From positions 1 through 6,870 of the forward strand of contig JACOSF010000134.1 in assembly GCA_016179005.1 (NCBI GenBank): DNA of 6,870 nucleotides, in the 5' to 3' direction. Below, one piece after another: positions 1 through 6,363 of this stretch. The notes under the pieces were generated by a model. That model saw nothing but the letters and a program-made list of their open reading frames with translations, made no database searches and was not told the DNA's origin. This DNA is from Acidobacteriota bacterium (lineage in GTDB: Bacteria > Acidobacteriota > Terriglobia > Acidiferrales > UBA7541). Each line of letters begins with the position of its first letter. Positions within the stretch are counted from its first letter, which is position 1. Both the position numbers and the translations under genes were made by a program.

Positions 1-659
1 AAATCCGTGCGCGGGTCGAGTTCCTCGCCGCGCGCCTGCTCCGGGCTCATGTACGCCGCGGTGCCGATGGCCACGCCGGGACTCGTCAAGTGCGGATCTG
101 CGTCCTCCGTCAGCATCGCCTGAGACCCTTCGCTGACACTCAGGGTGACACCGCCTTTTCTGTCATGCTGAGCGGAGCGAAGCATCTGCGGTGTGAGTTT
201 CGCCAGGCCGAAGTCGAGCACCTTAGCCTGGCCGCGGCGCGTCACAAAAATGTTGGCCGGCTTGATGTCGCGGTGGATGATGCCCTTGGCGTGCGCGGCA
301 TCGAGCGCGTCGGCGATTTCGCTGCCCAGATCGAGGATTTCTTCCGTGCGCAGCGGCCCGCGCGTCAGACGCTGCCGCAGCGTGTCTCCCTCGAGCAATT
401 CCATGGCGATAAACGGCTGGCCGTCGTGCTGGTCGATTTCGTAAATCGTGCAGATGTGCGGATGGTTCAGCGCGGAGGCCGAGCGCGCTTCGCGCTGAAA
501 GCGTTCCAGCGCCTGTGCGTCTTTGGCCAGCTCTTCGGGCAGAAACTTCAACGCGACTTGCCGGCCGAGTTTGGTATCCTCGGCGCAATAGACCACGCCC
601 ATGCCTCCGCCGCCCAGCTTTTCGAGGACGCGATAATGCGAAATGGTTTGCCCGATCAT
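1..659 (-). CDS. Ser/Thr protein kinase C, N-terminal part (runs off window)
   Basis: This is the third kinase of the operon; 219 complete codons are visible and the frame is open to the window edge. Translation from the ATG at 659-657 gives MIGQTISHYRVLEKLGGGGM. Visible kinase landmarks are the glycine loop GGGGMGVV (16-23), VALK with Lys38, the helix-C Glu57 in QREAR, the catalytic loop HRDIKPAN (129-136), DFG (149-151) and the SPE motif (205-207). All residues needed for activity are present. The lobe beyond about residue 219 is outside the window, so it is unknown whether a membrane helix and propeller follow as in its neighbours. It starts 4 bases after the stop of kinase B, with only a weak purine run (GGAAAG, 675-670) as ribosome site, so coupled translation is likely. 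Its N-lobe (VLEKLGGGGMGVVYCAED) differs from the A/B pair (VTAKIGAGGMGEVYRATD), so it is a more distant paralogue. The segment between DFGLAK and GTAAY is 44 residues against 28 in A and B, because of an inserted palindromic repeat (residues about 157-180). Family assignment is secure; the biological role is inferred only. Confidence 0.93.
   Translation of the reverse strand, partial: MIGQTISHYRVLEKLGGGGMGVVYCAEDTKLGRQVALKFLPEELAKDAQALERFQREARSASALNHPHICTIYEIDQHDGQPFIAMELLEGDTLRQRLTRGPLRTEEILDLGSEIADALDAAHAKGIIHRDIKPANIFVTRRGQAKVLDFGLAKLTPQMLRSAQHDRKGGVTLSVSEGSQAMLTEDADPHLTSPGVAIGTAAYMSPEQARGEELDPRTD
122..190. repeat. Inverted pair of REP-like palindromes inside the kinase C activation segment
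   Basis: Two related arms face each other. The left arm ends TGACA at 146-150 and the right arm begins TGTCA at 161-165, with a 10-base centre between them. Read outward from the centre, the arms are TGTCACCCTGAG...AGCGAAGGGTCT (minus strand) and TGTCATGCTGAG...AGCGAAGCATCT (plus strand). Each arm also has its own small stem: ACCCT (125-129) with AGGGT (142-146), and ATGCT (165-169) with AGCAT (181-185). The stem bases differ between arms but pairing is kept in both, the signature of a structured repetitive extragenic palindrome. From memory the arm resembles the widespread 'TGTCATxCTGAGCGxAGCGAAGxATCT' repeat seen in many bacterial genomes; this was not checked by search. It lies in frame within the kinase gene and encodes residues of the type MLRSAQHDRKGG. 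Confidence 0.82.
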
Positions 660-663
660 GGAG

Positions 664-3405
664 CTATTTCTTTCCGCTGGGGACGCGGCGGCGCAGATCT
701 TCGAACGCGTTGAGGATCAGCACAAACTTGTCATCCTTTTCGGCGATTTTCCCCTGGCCTTCGGCGAACCTCAGCACAACGACTCGTTTTCCATCGGGCG
801 CAAGGTCGTAGTTGGGCCGACCTCCAAGGTCAGCAAACTGCCCGGGGGACCACAGCACCGGCTTGTCCGACTGGAATGACCCGCCGACAACATGGTAGTT
901 AGCGGCCATGAGCCGGGTTTCGTCGAGCGTGCGATAGAAAAGGTCCTTGCCATTCCTTAACCAGCGGGGATGCGTGCCGCCGCCGTTGGAGATCATCCAT
1001 TTGCCTTCGCCGCTGGGGAAGGGCCGGACATACACTTCATTCCTTCCCGATTCGTTGGAACCGTAAGCAATCCAGCGTCCGTCCGGAGAGAAAGCGGGAT
1101 TGTTTTCATTGAAGCGCGTCTTCAAGAACTCTCTTGGTGTGCCCGGTTTCCAGCCGGACTTCTCATCCCCTTCCATCGGCAGCACCCATATATCGTTGCC
1201 CGTAGCCTGAGCTGCTTCCCAATAGGCCAGAAACTTGCCGTCCGGCGTCCAGGAACTCGCAAACTGAGTGTTCTTGCTTTCCGTGAGCCGCTGGATTTCG
1301 CCGGTGCCGTCGGTCCGCTGCCAATACAGGTTCTGGAATCCGCTGCGATTTGAACTGAAGACCTGGCGTTGCCCGTCCGGCGTCCACACCTGCGCAAAAT
1401 CATTGCCCGAAAAAGTGAGCCGGGTCATGGTGTCGCGCGCCCAGTCGTACACCCACACGTCGTTGGTGCCTCCCTCGCTCACGCTCAGCGAGAGCCGCTT
1501 GCCGTCCGGGGAAATCCGCGGATTGACGAAGTCCCCGAGGACCGTTCGCAGCGGCTGAAACTTTCCTTCGCGGTCCATCCAATAGACCGCCAAGCTGCTG
1601 GCTTGGCTTTCCCCGCTCACATACGCAAACGATCCCGTGTTGGAAAAACTGAATTGCGCGCCGCCAACCGAGGCAGCGAAAACAGCGCGCTCCAAAAACG
1701 GCGCCGGCGGCCCGGTCACTTCCAACTGGTTGATGTCGAACGGTACCGCGAATAGATTGCCCCCTTGGGCGTAAACGATGTGGCCGCTCTGCACATAACG
1801 GCCGTACGAACCGCTCGTCGTCACCGTCCGCCTTTCTCCGCCTTTCAGCAATTGCAGCACGACGCTGCCGGTACCAAAGCCGCCGGGCGTCTGCACTGTA
1901 AACAGCACGGCCTCTCCGCCCCGCAGCACTTGCGGCCAGCGATGCGTCAATTCCCCTTTCGACTGGATGAGCTCGGTAAGGGCTTCCGGCTTTCCTCCGG
2001 CCGAAGAGACGCGGAAAAGCGGAGCACGCCCTTCCGGCGTGAACACGATGGAATCGTCCGCGCCCCAGTCGCCGCCGCGCGGGGTCGCCGCGTCGCACAG
2101 CGTAACGGCGGCTCCTCCTTGGACGGCGATTTTTTTCAGCTTGCCGTCGGCGAAAAACGCGAGCCAAGTTCCGTCCGGCGAGAAAAAAGGATCACGCGCG
2201 CCCTCGGTGCCGGCAAGCGGCGTGGCCTGCAACTGATCGACATTGCGCACATAAATTTGCCGCTGCTGCTTGGCATCCTGCGCCAGAAACGCCAGCCGCG
2301 TGCCGTCCGGCGAAAGGACTACAGAGGCGCCGCGGTCCAGCACGAGCGTGGCCGGAGCGCCCATTTCCGCACTCATGCGCATAGAAGGCGTTGGCACCGG
2401 CGCGGAACGCCACGGCGCCCACGCGGCTAACCCTGCGGCGACAATCGCCAGCCCCGCCACGGCCCACGGCAACATTCGCGTCCACGCTGGGCGGGCGGAA
2501 CTTGCCCCGATCCCGTCTTGGCGGGACGAGGGAGCCCCGCCCGATTGCGCTTGCGGGTCGGCGAGGAAGTCTTCCACCAGGATGCGCGCTTCGCCGATGT
2601 CCCGCAGGCGGCGCTTGGCATCTTTTTCCAGGCAGCGGCGCAGCAGCGCGAGGATGCGCGGCGGCGTGGCTTCGGGTAACGCGCTCCAGTCCGGGTCGGC
2701 GCGAATCACCGCGGCCAGAGAGTCCGACACCGTGTCGCCATCGAAAACCTTTTTCCCCCGGAGCATCTCGTACAGCACGCAGCCGAAAGCCCAGATGTCC
2801 GCGCGGCGGTCCACGCTCTTGCCGCGGGCCTGCTCCGGCGACATGTACGCGGCGGTGCCCATCAACACGCCCGCGCGGGTGGCCACCGCGCTCATCGTCG
2901 GCGAATGCGACGCATCCATTGCACTCGCTTCGCTTTCCAGCGCTTTGGCCAGACCGAAATCGAGCACCTTCACCGCGCCATCCGGGCGCACTTTGATGTT
3001 GGCGGGTTTCAAGTCGCGATGAATGATGCCGCGCTCGTGCGCGTACTCCAGGGCCTCGGCAATTTGCCGGGTCATGGCCAGAGCTTCATCGAGGGGAACG
3101 GGGCCCGCCGCGATGCGTTCGGCGAGCGTGAGCCCTTCGACCAACTCCATCGCCAGCGCGCGCACGCCGCCCGATTCTTCCAGGCCGTAGATGTGCGCGA
3201 TGTTGGGGTGATTCAGGGAGGCCAACACCTGCGCTTCACGGGAAAACCGGGCCATGCGCTGCGCATCCTGCGCAAAGGCTTCCGGCAGAATCTTCAGCGC
3301 GACCTCGCGGCCCAGCTTGGAATCCGTCGCCCGATACACCTCGCCCATTCCGCCCGCACCGATCTTGGCGGTGACGCGGTAGTGCGAAATAGTTTGGCCG
3401 ATCAT
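664..3405 (-). CDS. Receptor-like Ser/Thr kinase B with TolB/WD40-type beta-propeller
   Basis: This is a predicted membrane sensor kinase of 913 aa. An N-terminal cytoplasmic kinase domain (about 9-280) carries the glycine loop GAGGMGEV (16-23), VALK Lys38, helix-C Glu57, HRDLKPAN (129-136), DFG (149-151) and SPE (189-191), so it should be active. A Pro/Ser/Gly-rich linker (about 283-308) leads to one hydrophobic helix (about 311-330, MLPWAVAGLAIVAAGLAAWA), preceded by Arg as expected for an inside-to-outside orientation. The remaining roughly 560 residues contain repeated beta-propeller blade motifs of the PD40/TolB kind: LSPDGTRLAF, FSPDGTWLAF, ISPDGKRLSL, WTPDGQRQVF, WTPDGKFLAY, FSPDGRWIAY and APDGKRVVVL. 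The start was placed at the ATG at 3405-3403 because MIGQTISHYRV matches the start of kinase C. An upstream in-frame TTG at 3450 would add 15 residues but lies inside kinase A. GAGGG at 3419-3415 is a good ribosome site 9 bases before the ATG. The start overlaps the stop of kinase A by one base (TGATG). The C-terminus (ILNAFEDLRRRV) resembles that of kinase A (VVNWFEELKARV), so the two are tandem duplicates over their full length. Ligand and substrates are unknown. Confidence 0.95.
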   Translation of the reverse strand: MIGQTISHYRVTAKIGAGGMGEVYRATDSKLGREVALKILPEAFAQDAQRMARFSREAQVLASLNHPNIAHIYGLEESGGVRALAMELVEGLTLAERIAAGPVPLDEALAMTRQIAEALEYAHERGIIHRDLKPANIKVRPDGAVKVLDFGLAKALESEASAMDASHSPTMSAVATRAGVLMGTAAYMSPEQARGKSVDRRADIWAFGCVLYEMLRGKKVFDGDTVSDSLAAVIRADPDWSALPEATPPRILALLRRCLEKDAKRRLRDIGEARILVEDFLADPQAQSGGAPSSRQDGIGASSARPAWTRMLPWAVAGLAIVAAGLAAWAPWRSAPVPTPSMRMSAEMGAPATLVLDRGASVVLSPDGTRLAFLAQDAKQQRQIYVRNVDQLQATPLAGTEGARDPFFSPDGTWLAFFADGKLKKIAVQGGAAVTLCDAATPRGGDWGADDSIVFTPEGRAPLFRVSSAGGKPEALTELIQSKGELTHRWPQVLRGGEAVLFTVQTPGGFGTGSVVLQLLKGGERRTVTTSGSYGRYVQSGHIVYAQGGNLFAVPFDINQLEVTGPPAPFLERAVFAASVGGAQFSFSNTGSFAYVSGESQASSLAVYWMDREGKFQPLRTVLGDFVNPRISPDGKRLSLSVSEGGTNDVWVYDWARDTMTRLTFSGNDFAQVWTPDGQRQVFSSNRSGFQNLYWQRTDGTGEIQRLTESKNTQFASSWTPDGKFLAYWEAAQATGNDIWVLPMEGDEKSGWKPGTPREFLKTRFNENNPAFSPDGRWIAYGSNESGRNEVYVRPFPSGEGKWMISNGGGTHPRWLRNGKDLFYRTLDETRLMAANYHVVGGSFQSDKPVLWSPGQFADLGGRPNYDLAPDGKRVVVLRFAEGQGKIAEKDDKFVLILNAFEDLRRRVPSGKK
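2511..2541. repeat. GC-rich imperfect palindrome in the kinase B linker
   Basis: TCCCG (2511-2515) can pair with CGGGA (2522-2526), or alternatively GGCGGG (2520-2525) with CCCGCC (2536-2541). It encodes part of the Pro/Ser/Gly linker between kinase and membrane helix, the same place where kinase A carries a REP-like copy. No second copy was seen in the window, so it may be only GC-rich linker coding sequence. Confidence 0.3.
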
Positions 3406-3419
3406 CAATTTTTTCCCTC
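3405..3419 (-). promoter_or_regulatory. Ribosome site and one-base stop/start overlap between kinases A and B
   Basis: Reading the minus strand, GAGGG (3419-3415) lies 9 bases before the ATG of kinase B (3405-3403). The TGA stop of kinase A (3407-3405) shares its last base with that ATG. This arrangement normally lets terminating ribosomes restart directly, so A and B are probably made in fixed ratio. It also decides the kinase B start against the longer TTG alternative. Confidence 0.8.
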
Positions 3420-6143
3420 GCGCACGCGGGCCTTCAATTCTTCGAACCAATTTACCACGACGTTTAACTGGCTGAGCCCCGCTTCCGCCCCGGCGGACTT
3501 GACCATCAGGAATCGCTTGCCGTCCGGCGACACGTCGTAAATGCCTTCGCGGCGCGGATGCATTTCGTAGCGCCCTTCAAACAGCGTACGAGGAGGCGAG
3601 GGAGAAAACTCCGGCCTCCCCACGTAGGAAACGGCCAGCACCTTGTCGCCACTGCGGTAAAACAGCTCCGAGCTGCCGCGGGCCCACAGCGGCGCAAAGC
3701 CGCCCTCCACGGAGATCTGCCATTTGCCGCCCGCGCCGCCGAGCGCCTGCACGTACACTTCGTCGCGGCCGGATTCGTCCGAGGCGTAGGCCATCCACCG
3801 GCCGTCCGGAGAAATCTTCCCTTCGCGCTCGTTGAAGGGCGTCTTGAGAAAGGGCTTGGCCTCGTGGTTTCCCTCCAGCGAAACCAGCCAGATGTCGCCG
3901 CGGGATTCCGTTTCGTAGTTGGTGAGCACGAGCAGTTTTCCGTCAGGCGAAATCGAACTGAGATGCGTGTGGTTCCCGATAGCCACCAAACGCTCTTCGG
4001 CGCCGCTGCCGTCGCCATTCTTCCAGTAGACCGCGCGCGGCTCGTTGCCCGCGGAGGCAGCGTAGAGCACCCGCCGCCCGTCCGGCGTCCACAAGGGCGA
4101 CTCGTCTTCTCCGGGCTGAAACGTGAGCCGCGTCAGTGTGCCGCGGAGCATGTCGAAGGTCCAAACGTCGTTATTTCCCGCGGACACATGGACGGCAATC
4201 TTCTTGCCATCGGCGGAAAGGCTGGATTGATCAAATTCGTTGGCGGGCGCGGCGACATTTTCCACCGATCCCTTGCGGTCCACCCAAACCAGATTCCGGC
4301 GGAGCGCTTGAGTGCCATACGGTAGATAGATCAGCGTCCCGTTCGCGGATACATCGTACATGGCCACGCCGCTGCTCGTATTTAGCATCACCCGCTCGGC
4401 GACAGGCGCCGCAGGACCGGTAACTTCCAGCTTGCGAAGATCGAAAGGAGCTGCGAGCAGTTGGGCATTGCGGCCAAAAATGATGTGGCCGGTGGGCGAA
4501 TAGTGGGGATTCGTGCCGCCTTCGATCAGCGTCCGCCATTGGCCCGTCTTCAAGGAAAGAACAGCAATGCGCGCATTATTGAAATTGCCGCCGGTGGTCT
4601 CGACGGTGAACAGGACGTCCTGGCCACCCGGAAGGAATTCCGGCAAGCGGTGGCTGGTTTCGCCGTTCTTGGGTTCGGGCCGGGTCAGTTCTTTGGGCTT
4701 GCCACCCTGCGCCGCCACCTCTTGCAACCCGCCAGCCGCCCCTGCAAAAATGATTCGATCGCCGGGTCCCCAAGTGGCGCCGCGACCATCCGTGAAGACC
4801 AGATTCGCACTCACCGTTTGCGGCGTGCCTCCGGTTACGGGCACCTTCATGATGGAACTGCTGCCGAAATACCCTAGCCATTTTCCGTCCGGTGAAAAAA
4901 ACGGATTGCCGGCGCTCTCCACTCCTGCGATGAGCACAGGTTCCAATTCACCCAGCGAGCGCGAATAGAGACGCCAGCCAATCCCCATGCTGGCGCTGAA
5001 GACCATTTGATTTCCGTCGGGCGATATGGCCAGGGATGGAGCAGGGCCCGCGTCAAACTGCGCACCAAACGGCAAGGTGATGGCAAAACGCTGGACCACG
5101 GCGGGCACAGGACGTGCTGCACTCCACAAGGCAATTCCGGCGACAATCGCCAGAATACCCGCCAGCGCCCACGGTCCGCCGCGGCGGACCCGCTGCCATG
5201 TTTGTAGCGCCGGCATCTTGCCGGCTCCTGTGATTTCCGTTTCTTCAATTGCGCCACTTCCGGCAAGCGTTTCTTCAATCGCAATTCGCGCTTCGCCGAT
5301 GTCGCGCAGCCGCTGCTTGGGGTCTTTCGTCAGGCAACGTCGTAGCAATCCGCGAATGCGCGGCGGCACGCTGCCGGGCAGCGACGTCCAATCGGGTTCG
5401 CGCGTGATCACCGCGGCCATGGAATCGGACGCTGTCTCCCCGCCGAAAATCTGCCGCCCGCTGAGCATTTCGTACAGCACCACGCCGAACGACCAGATGT
5501 CCGCGCGGCGGTCGGCGCTTTTTCCCCTAGCTTGCTCCGGCGACATATACGCCGCCGTGCCCAGGATGATGCCGGCCTTCGTCGCCGCAATGGAGAGCGT
5601 CGGCGAATGCGAGACATCCTGCACCGACGGCGCGTCGTCCAGCGCCTTGGCCAGCCCGAAATCCAAAACCTTCACTTTTCCGTCGGAGGTAATCTTTACG
5701 TTGGCAGGCTTCAGGTCGCGATGAATGATCCCTTTGTCGTGGGCAAATTCCAGCGCTTCGGCGATCTGCTTCGCGAAGTGCAGAGCTTCATCGAGTGCCA
5801 TCGGCCCGCCTGCGATGCGTTCCGCCAGCGTAGGCCCTTCGACCAGCTCCATCACCAGCGCACGGGTTTGTAGCGCAGCCACTCCTGGCTGCGCACCTGC
5901 TGTTGTTGCGGACTCTTCCAGTCCATATATCGCCGCAATGTTGGGATGGTTCAGCGACGCCAGCACCTGCGCCTCGCGCTGGAAGCGCGTCATGCGCTCC
6001 GCGTCATTCGCAAACGCCGCAGGAATCACCTTGAGCGCCACTTCGCGCCCCAGCTTCGTATCCGTCGCGCGATACACCTCGCCCATGCCGCCTGCACCAA
6101 TCTTGGCGGTCACGCGATAGTGGCCCACGCTGCTCCCCGTCAT
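3405..6143 (-). CDS. Receptor-like Ser/Thr kinase A with TolB/WD40-type beta-propeller
   Basis: This is the first gene of the kinase operon, 912 aa, with the same plan as kinase B. The kinase domain (about 9-290) shows GAGGMGEV (16-23), VALK Lys38, helix-C Glu57, HRDLKPAN (141-148), DFG (161-163) and SPE (201-203); all catalytic residues are intact. A linker (about 293-322, ending in the basic stretch RVRRGG) precedes one transmembrane helix (about 324-341, PWALAGILAIVAGIALW). The C-terminal part is an extracytoplasmic propeller with blade motifs ISPDGNQMVF, FSPDGKWLGY, LSADGKKIAV, WTPDGRRVLY, ISPDGKLLVL, ISPDGRWMAY and VSPDGKRFLM. The start was chosen at the ATG at 6143-6141 because GAGG (6153-6150) lies 6 bases upstream and MTGSSVGHYRV aligns with the start of kinase B. 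A TTG at 6203 would add 20 unconserved residues. Compared with B it has about 12 extra residues in the N-lobe (about 79-92, before RALVMELVEG) and an unrelated linker. Each of these carries a copy of the same palindromic repeat. It is probably an envelope sensor; ligand and targets are not deducible. Confidence 0.95.
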   Translation of the reverse strand: MTGSSVGHYRVTAKIGAGGMGEVYRATDTKLGREVALKVIPAAFANDAERMTRFQREAQVLASLNHPNIAAIYGLEESATTAGAQPGVAALQTRALVMELVEGPTLAERIAGGPMALDEALHFAKQIAEALEFAHDKGIIHRDLKPANVKITSDGKVKVLDFGLAKALDDAPSVQDVSHSPTLSIAATKAGIILGTAAYMSPEQARGKSADRRADIWSFGVVLYEMLSGRQIFGGETASDSMAAVITREPDWTSLPGSVPPRIRGLLRRCLTKDPKQRLRDIGEARIAIEETLAGSGAIEETEITGAGKMPALQTWQRVRRGGPWALAGILAIVAGIALWSAARPVPAVVQRFAITLPFGAQFDAGPAPSLAISPDGNQMVFSASMGIGWRLYSRSLGELEPVLIAGVESAGNPFFSPDGKWLGYFGSSSIMKVPVTGGTPQTVSANLVFTDGRGATWGPGDRIIFAGAAGGLQEVAAQGGKPKELTRPEPKNGETSHRLPEFLPGGQDVLFTVETTGGNFNNARIAVLSLKTGQWRTLIEGGTNPHYSPTGHIIFGRNAQLLAAPFDLRKLEVTGPAAPVAERVMLNTSSGVAMYDVSANGTLIYLPYGTQALRRNLVWVDRKGSVENVAAPANEFDQSSLSADGKKIAVHVSAGNNDVWTFDMLRGTLTRLTFQPGEDESPLWTPDGRRVLYAASAGNEPRAVYWKNGDGSGAEERLVAIGNHTHLSSISPDGKLLVLTNYETESRGDIWLVSLEGNHEAKPFLKTPFNEREGKISPDGRWMAYASDESGRDEVYVQALGGAGGKWQISVEGGFAPLWARGSSELFYRSGDKVLAVSYVGRPEFSPSPPRTLFEGRYEMHPRREGIYDVSPDGKRFLMVKSAGAEAGLSQLNVVVNWFEELKARVREGKN
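5173..5190. repeat. Perfect 18-base palindrome beside the linker repeat of kinase A
   Basis: GGTCCGCCGCGGCGGACC is its own reverse complement. It codes for the basic RVRRGGPW stretch just before the transmembrane helix and lies 10 bases from the TTTGTAGCG repeat copy. It may be part of the same inserted element, or chance in GC-rich Arg/Gly codons. Confidence 0.5.
5201..5225. repeat. REP-like hairpin element, copy 1 (kinase A juxtamembrane linker)
   Basis: A conserved TTTGTAGCG head (5201-5209) runs into a hairpin with GCCGGCA (5209-5215), loop TCT, and TGCCGGC (5219-5225), a 7-bp stem. It shares its head exactly with copy 2 at 5867, while the stem sequence differs and still pairs. On the minus strand it codes for the linker residues AGKMPALQT. 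From memory, AGKMPAL-type peptides and 'GTAGCGCCGGCATCTTGCCGGC' DNA recur in genomes that carry dispersed palindromes of this kind; this was not checked by search. Confidence 0.75.
5867..5894. repeat. REP-like hairpin element, copy 2 (kinase A N-lobe)
   Basis: The head TTTGTAGCG (5867-5875) is identical to that of copy 1. It is followed by a perfect 9-bp stem, GCGCAGCCA (5873-5881) with TGGCTGCGC (5886-5894), and a CTCC loop. It codes in frame for the GAQPGVAALQT stretch, which is missing from kinase B at the same place (EESGGVRALAMELVEG against EESATTAGAQ...RALVMELVEG), so it looks like an insertion after the A/B duplication. Confidence 0.75.
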
Positions 6144-6149
6144 TTCATA

Positions 6150-6153
6150 CCTC
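6150..6153 (-). promoter_or_regulatory. Ribosome binding site of kinase A
   Basis: GAGG on the minus strand ends 6 bases before the ATG at 6143-6141. It supports this start over the TTG at 6203. A second ATG at 6148-6146 is out of frame and too close to the site. Confidence 0.7.
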
Positions 6154-6163
6154 GCACAACAGC

Positions 6164-6186
6164 CATCCTGCGTTTGCCCGAGGATG
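6164..6186. promoter_or_regulatory. Possible hairpin in the kinase operon leader
   Basis: CATCCT (6164-6169) pairs with AGGATG (6181-6186) across an 11-base loop. It falls in the predicted 5' untranslated leader, about 10 bases upstream of the ribosome site. The stem is only 6 bp, so a regulatory role is speculative. Confidence 0.3.
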
Positions 6187-6234
6187 CCCGGGAATCGGTT
6201 CAATCATTGGATTGGAATGGTTCTAAGCCCTCAC

Positions 6235-6263
6235 ATCTTAGGCTGTGCTGCCAGCCAAGTCAA
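6235..6263 (-). promoter_or_regulatory. Sigma70-type promoter for the three-kinase operon
   Basis: On the minus strand the -35 box is TTGACT (6263-6258, 5 of 6 matches to TTGACA). The spacer is exactly 17 bases (6257-6241), and the -10 box is TAAGAT (6240-6235, 4 of 6 matches to TATAAT). Transcription would start near 6228, giving a leader of about 85 bases to the kinase A ATG. The spacer holds an inverted repeat, GGCTG (6241-6245) and CAGCC (6252-6256) on the plus strand, a possible small operator. It is the only promoter-like site noticed upstream of the kinase genes, and the tight gene spacing downstream suggests it serves all three. Confidence 0.6.
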
Positions 6264-6293
6264 CGAAGTGAGGAAAGGGGTCAGGGGCAGGGT

Positions 6294-6341
6294 CAGAGTG
6301 GCAGAGTGCCAGAGTTGCAGAGTGGCGGAGTTTCAGAGTTG
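6294..6341. repeat. Six-unit 8-base tandem repeat (CAGAGTGG-like)
   Basis: Six consecutive 8-base units follow each other without gaps: CAGAGTGG, CAGAGTGC, CAGAGTTG, CAGAGTGG, CGGAGTTT, CAGAGTTG. The core is CAGAGT with a variable last two bases. It lies about 30 bases upstream of the promoter, between lipA and the kinase operon. No ORF of note runs through it. The role is unknown; slippage origin is likely. Confidence 0.85.
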
Positions 6342-6363
6342 AAGGAGGCCCGGAGGAGAGCGC

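Noticed and set aside
90..713. 207-residue plus-strand reading frame opposite kinase C
   Set aside because: It is the antisense shadow of a kinase gene with clear catalytic motifs; GC-rich codon use leaves long open frames on the other strand, and it spans the B/C junction with no recognisable domain.
2270..3022. 250-residue plus-strand reading frame opposite kinase B
   Set aside because: It is antisense to the kinase domain of B; its Arg/Ser/Pro-rich composition is typical of a shadow frame, and similar frames occur opposite the same region of kinase A (5026-5724).
3406..3450. Longer kinase B starting at TTG 3450
   Set aside because: The extra 15 residues overlap the end of kinase A in another frame, are not matched in kinase C, and the GAGGG site fits the ATG at 3405.
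1030..5030. Repeated TTGCCGTCCGGCG-like DNA words scattered through both kinase genes
   Set aside because: They are explained by the repeated (S/W)(S/T)PDGK blade motif of the beta-propellers read on the minus strand, not by a dispersed DNA repeat.
6144..6203. Longer kinase A starting at TTG 6203
   Set aside because: The added residues are not conserved in the paralogues, the GAGG site is placed for the ATG at 6143, and this stretch fits better as leader.
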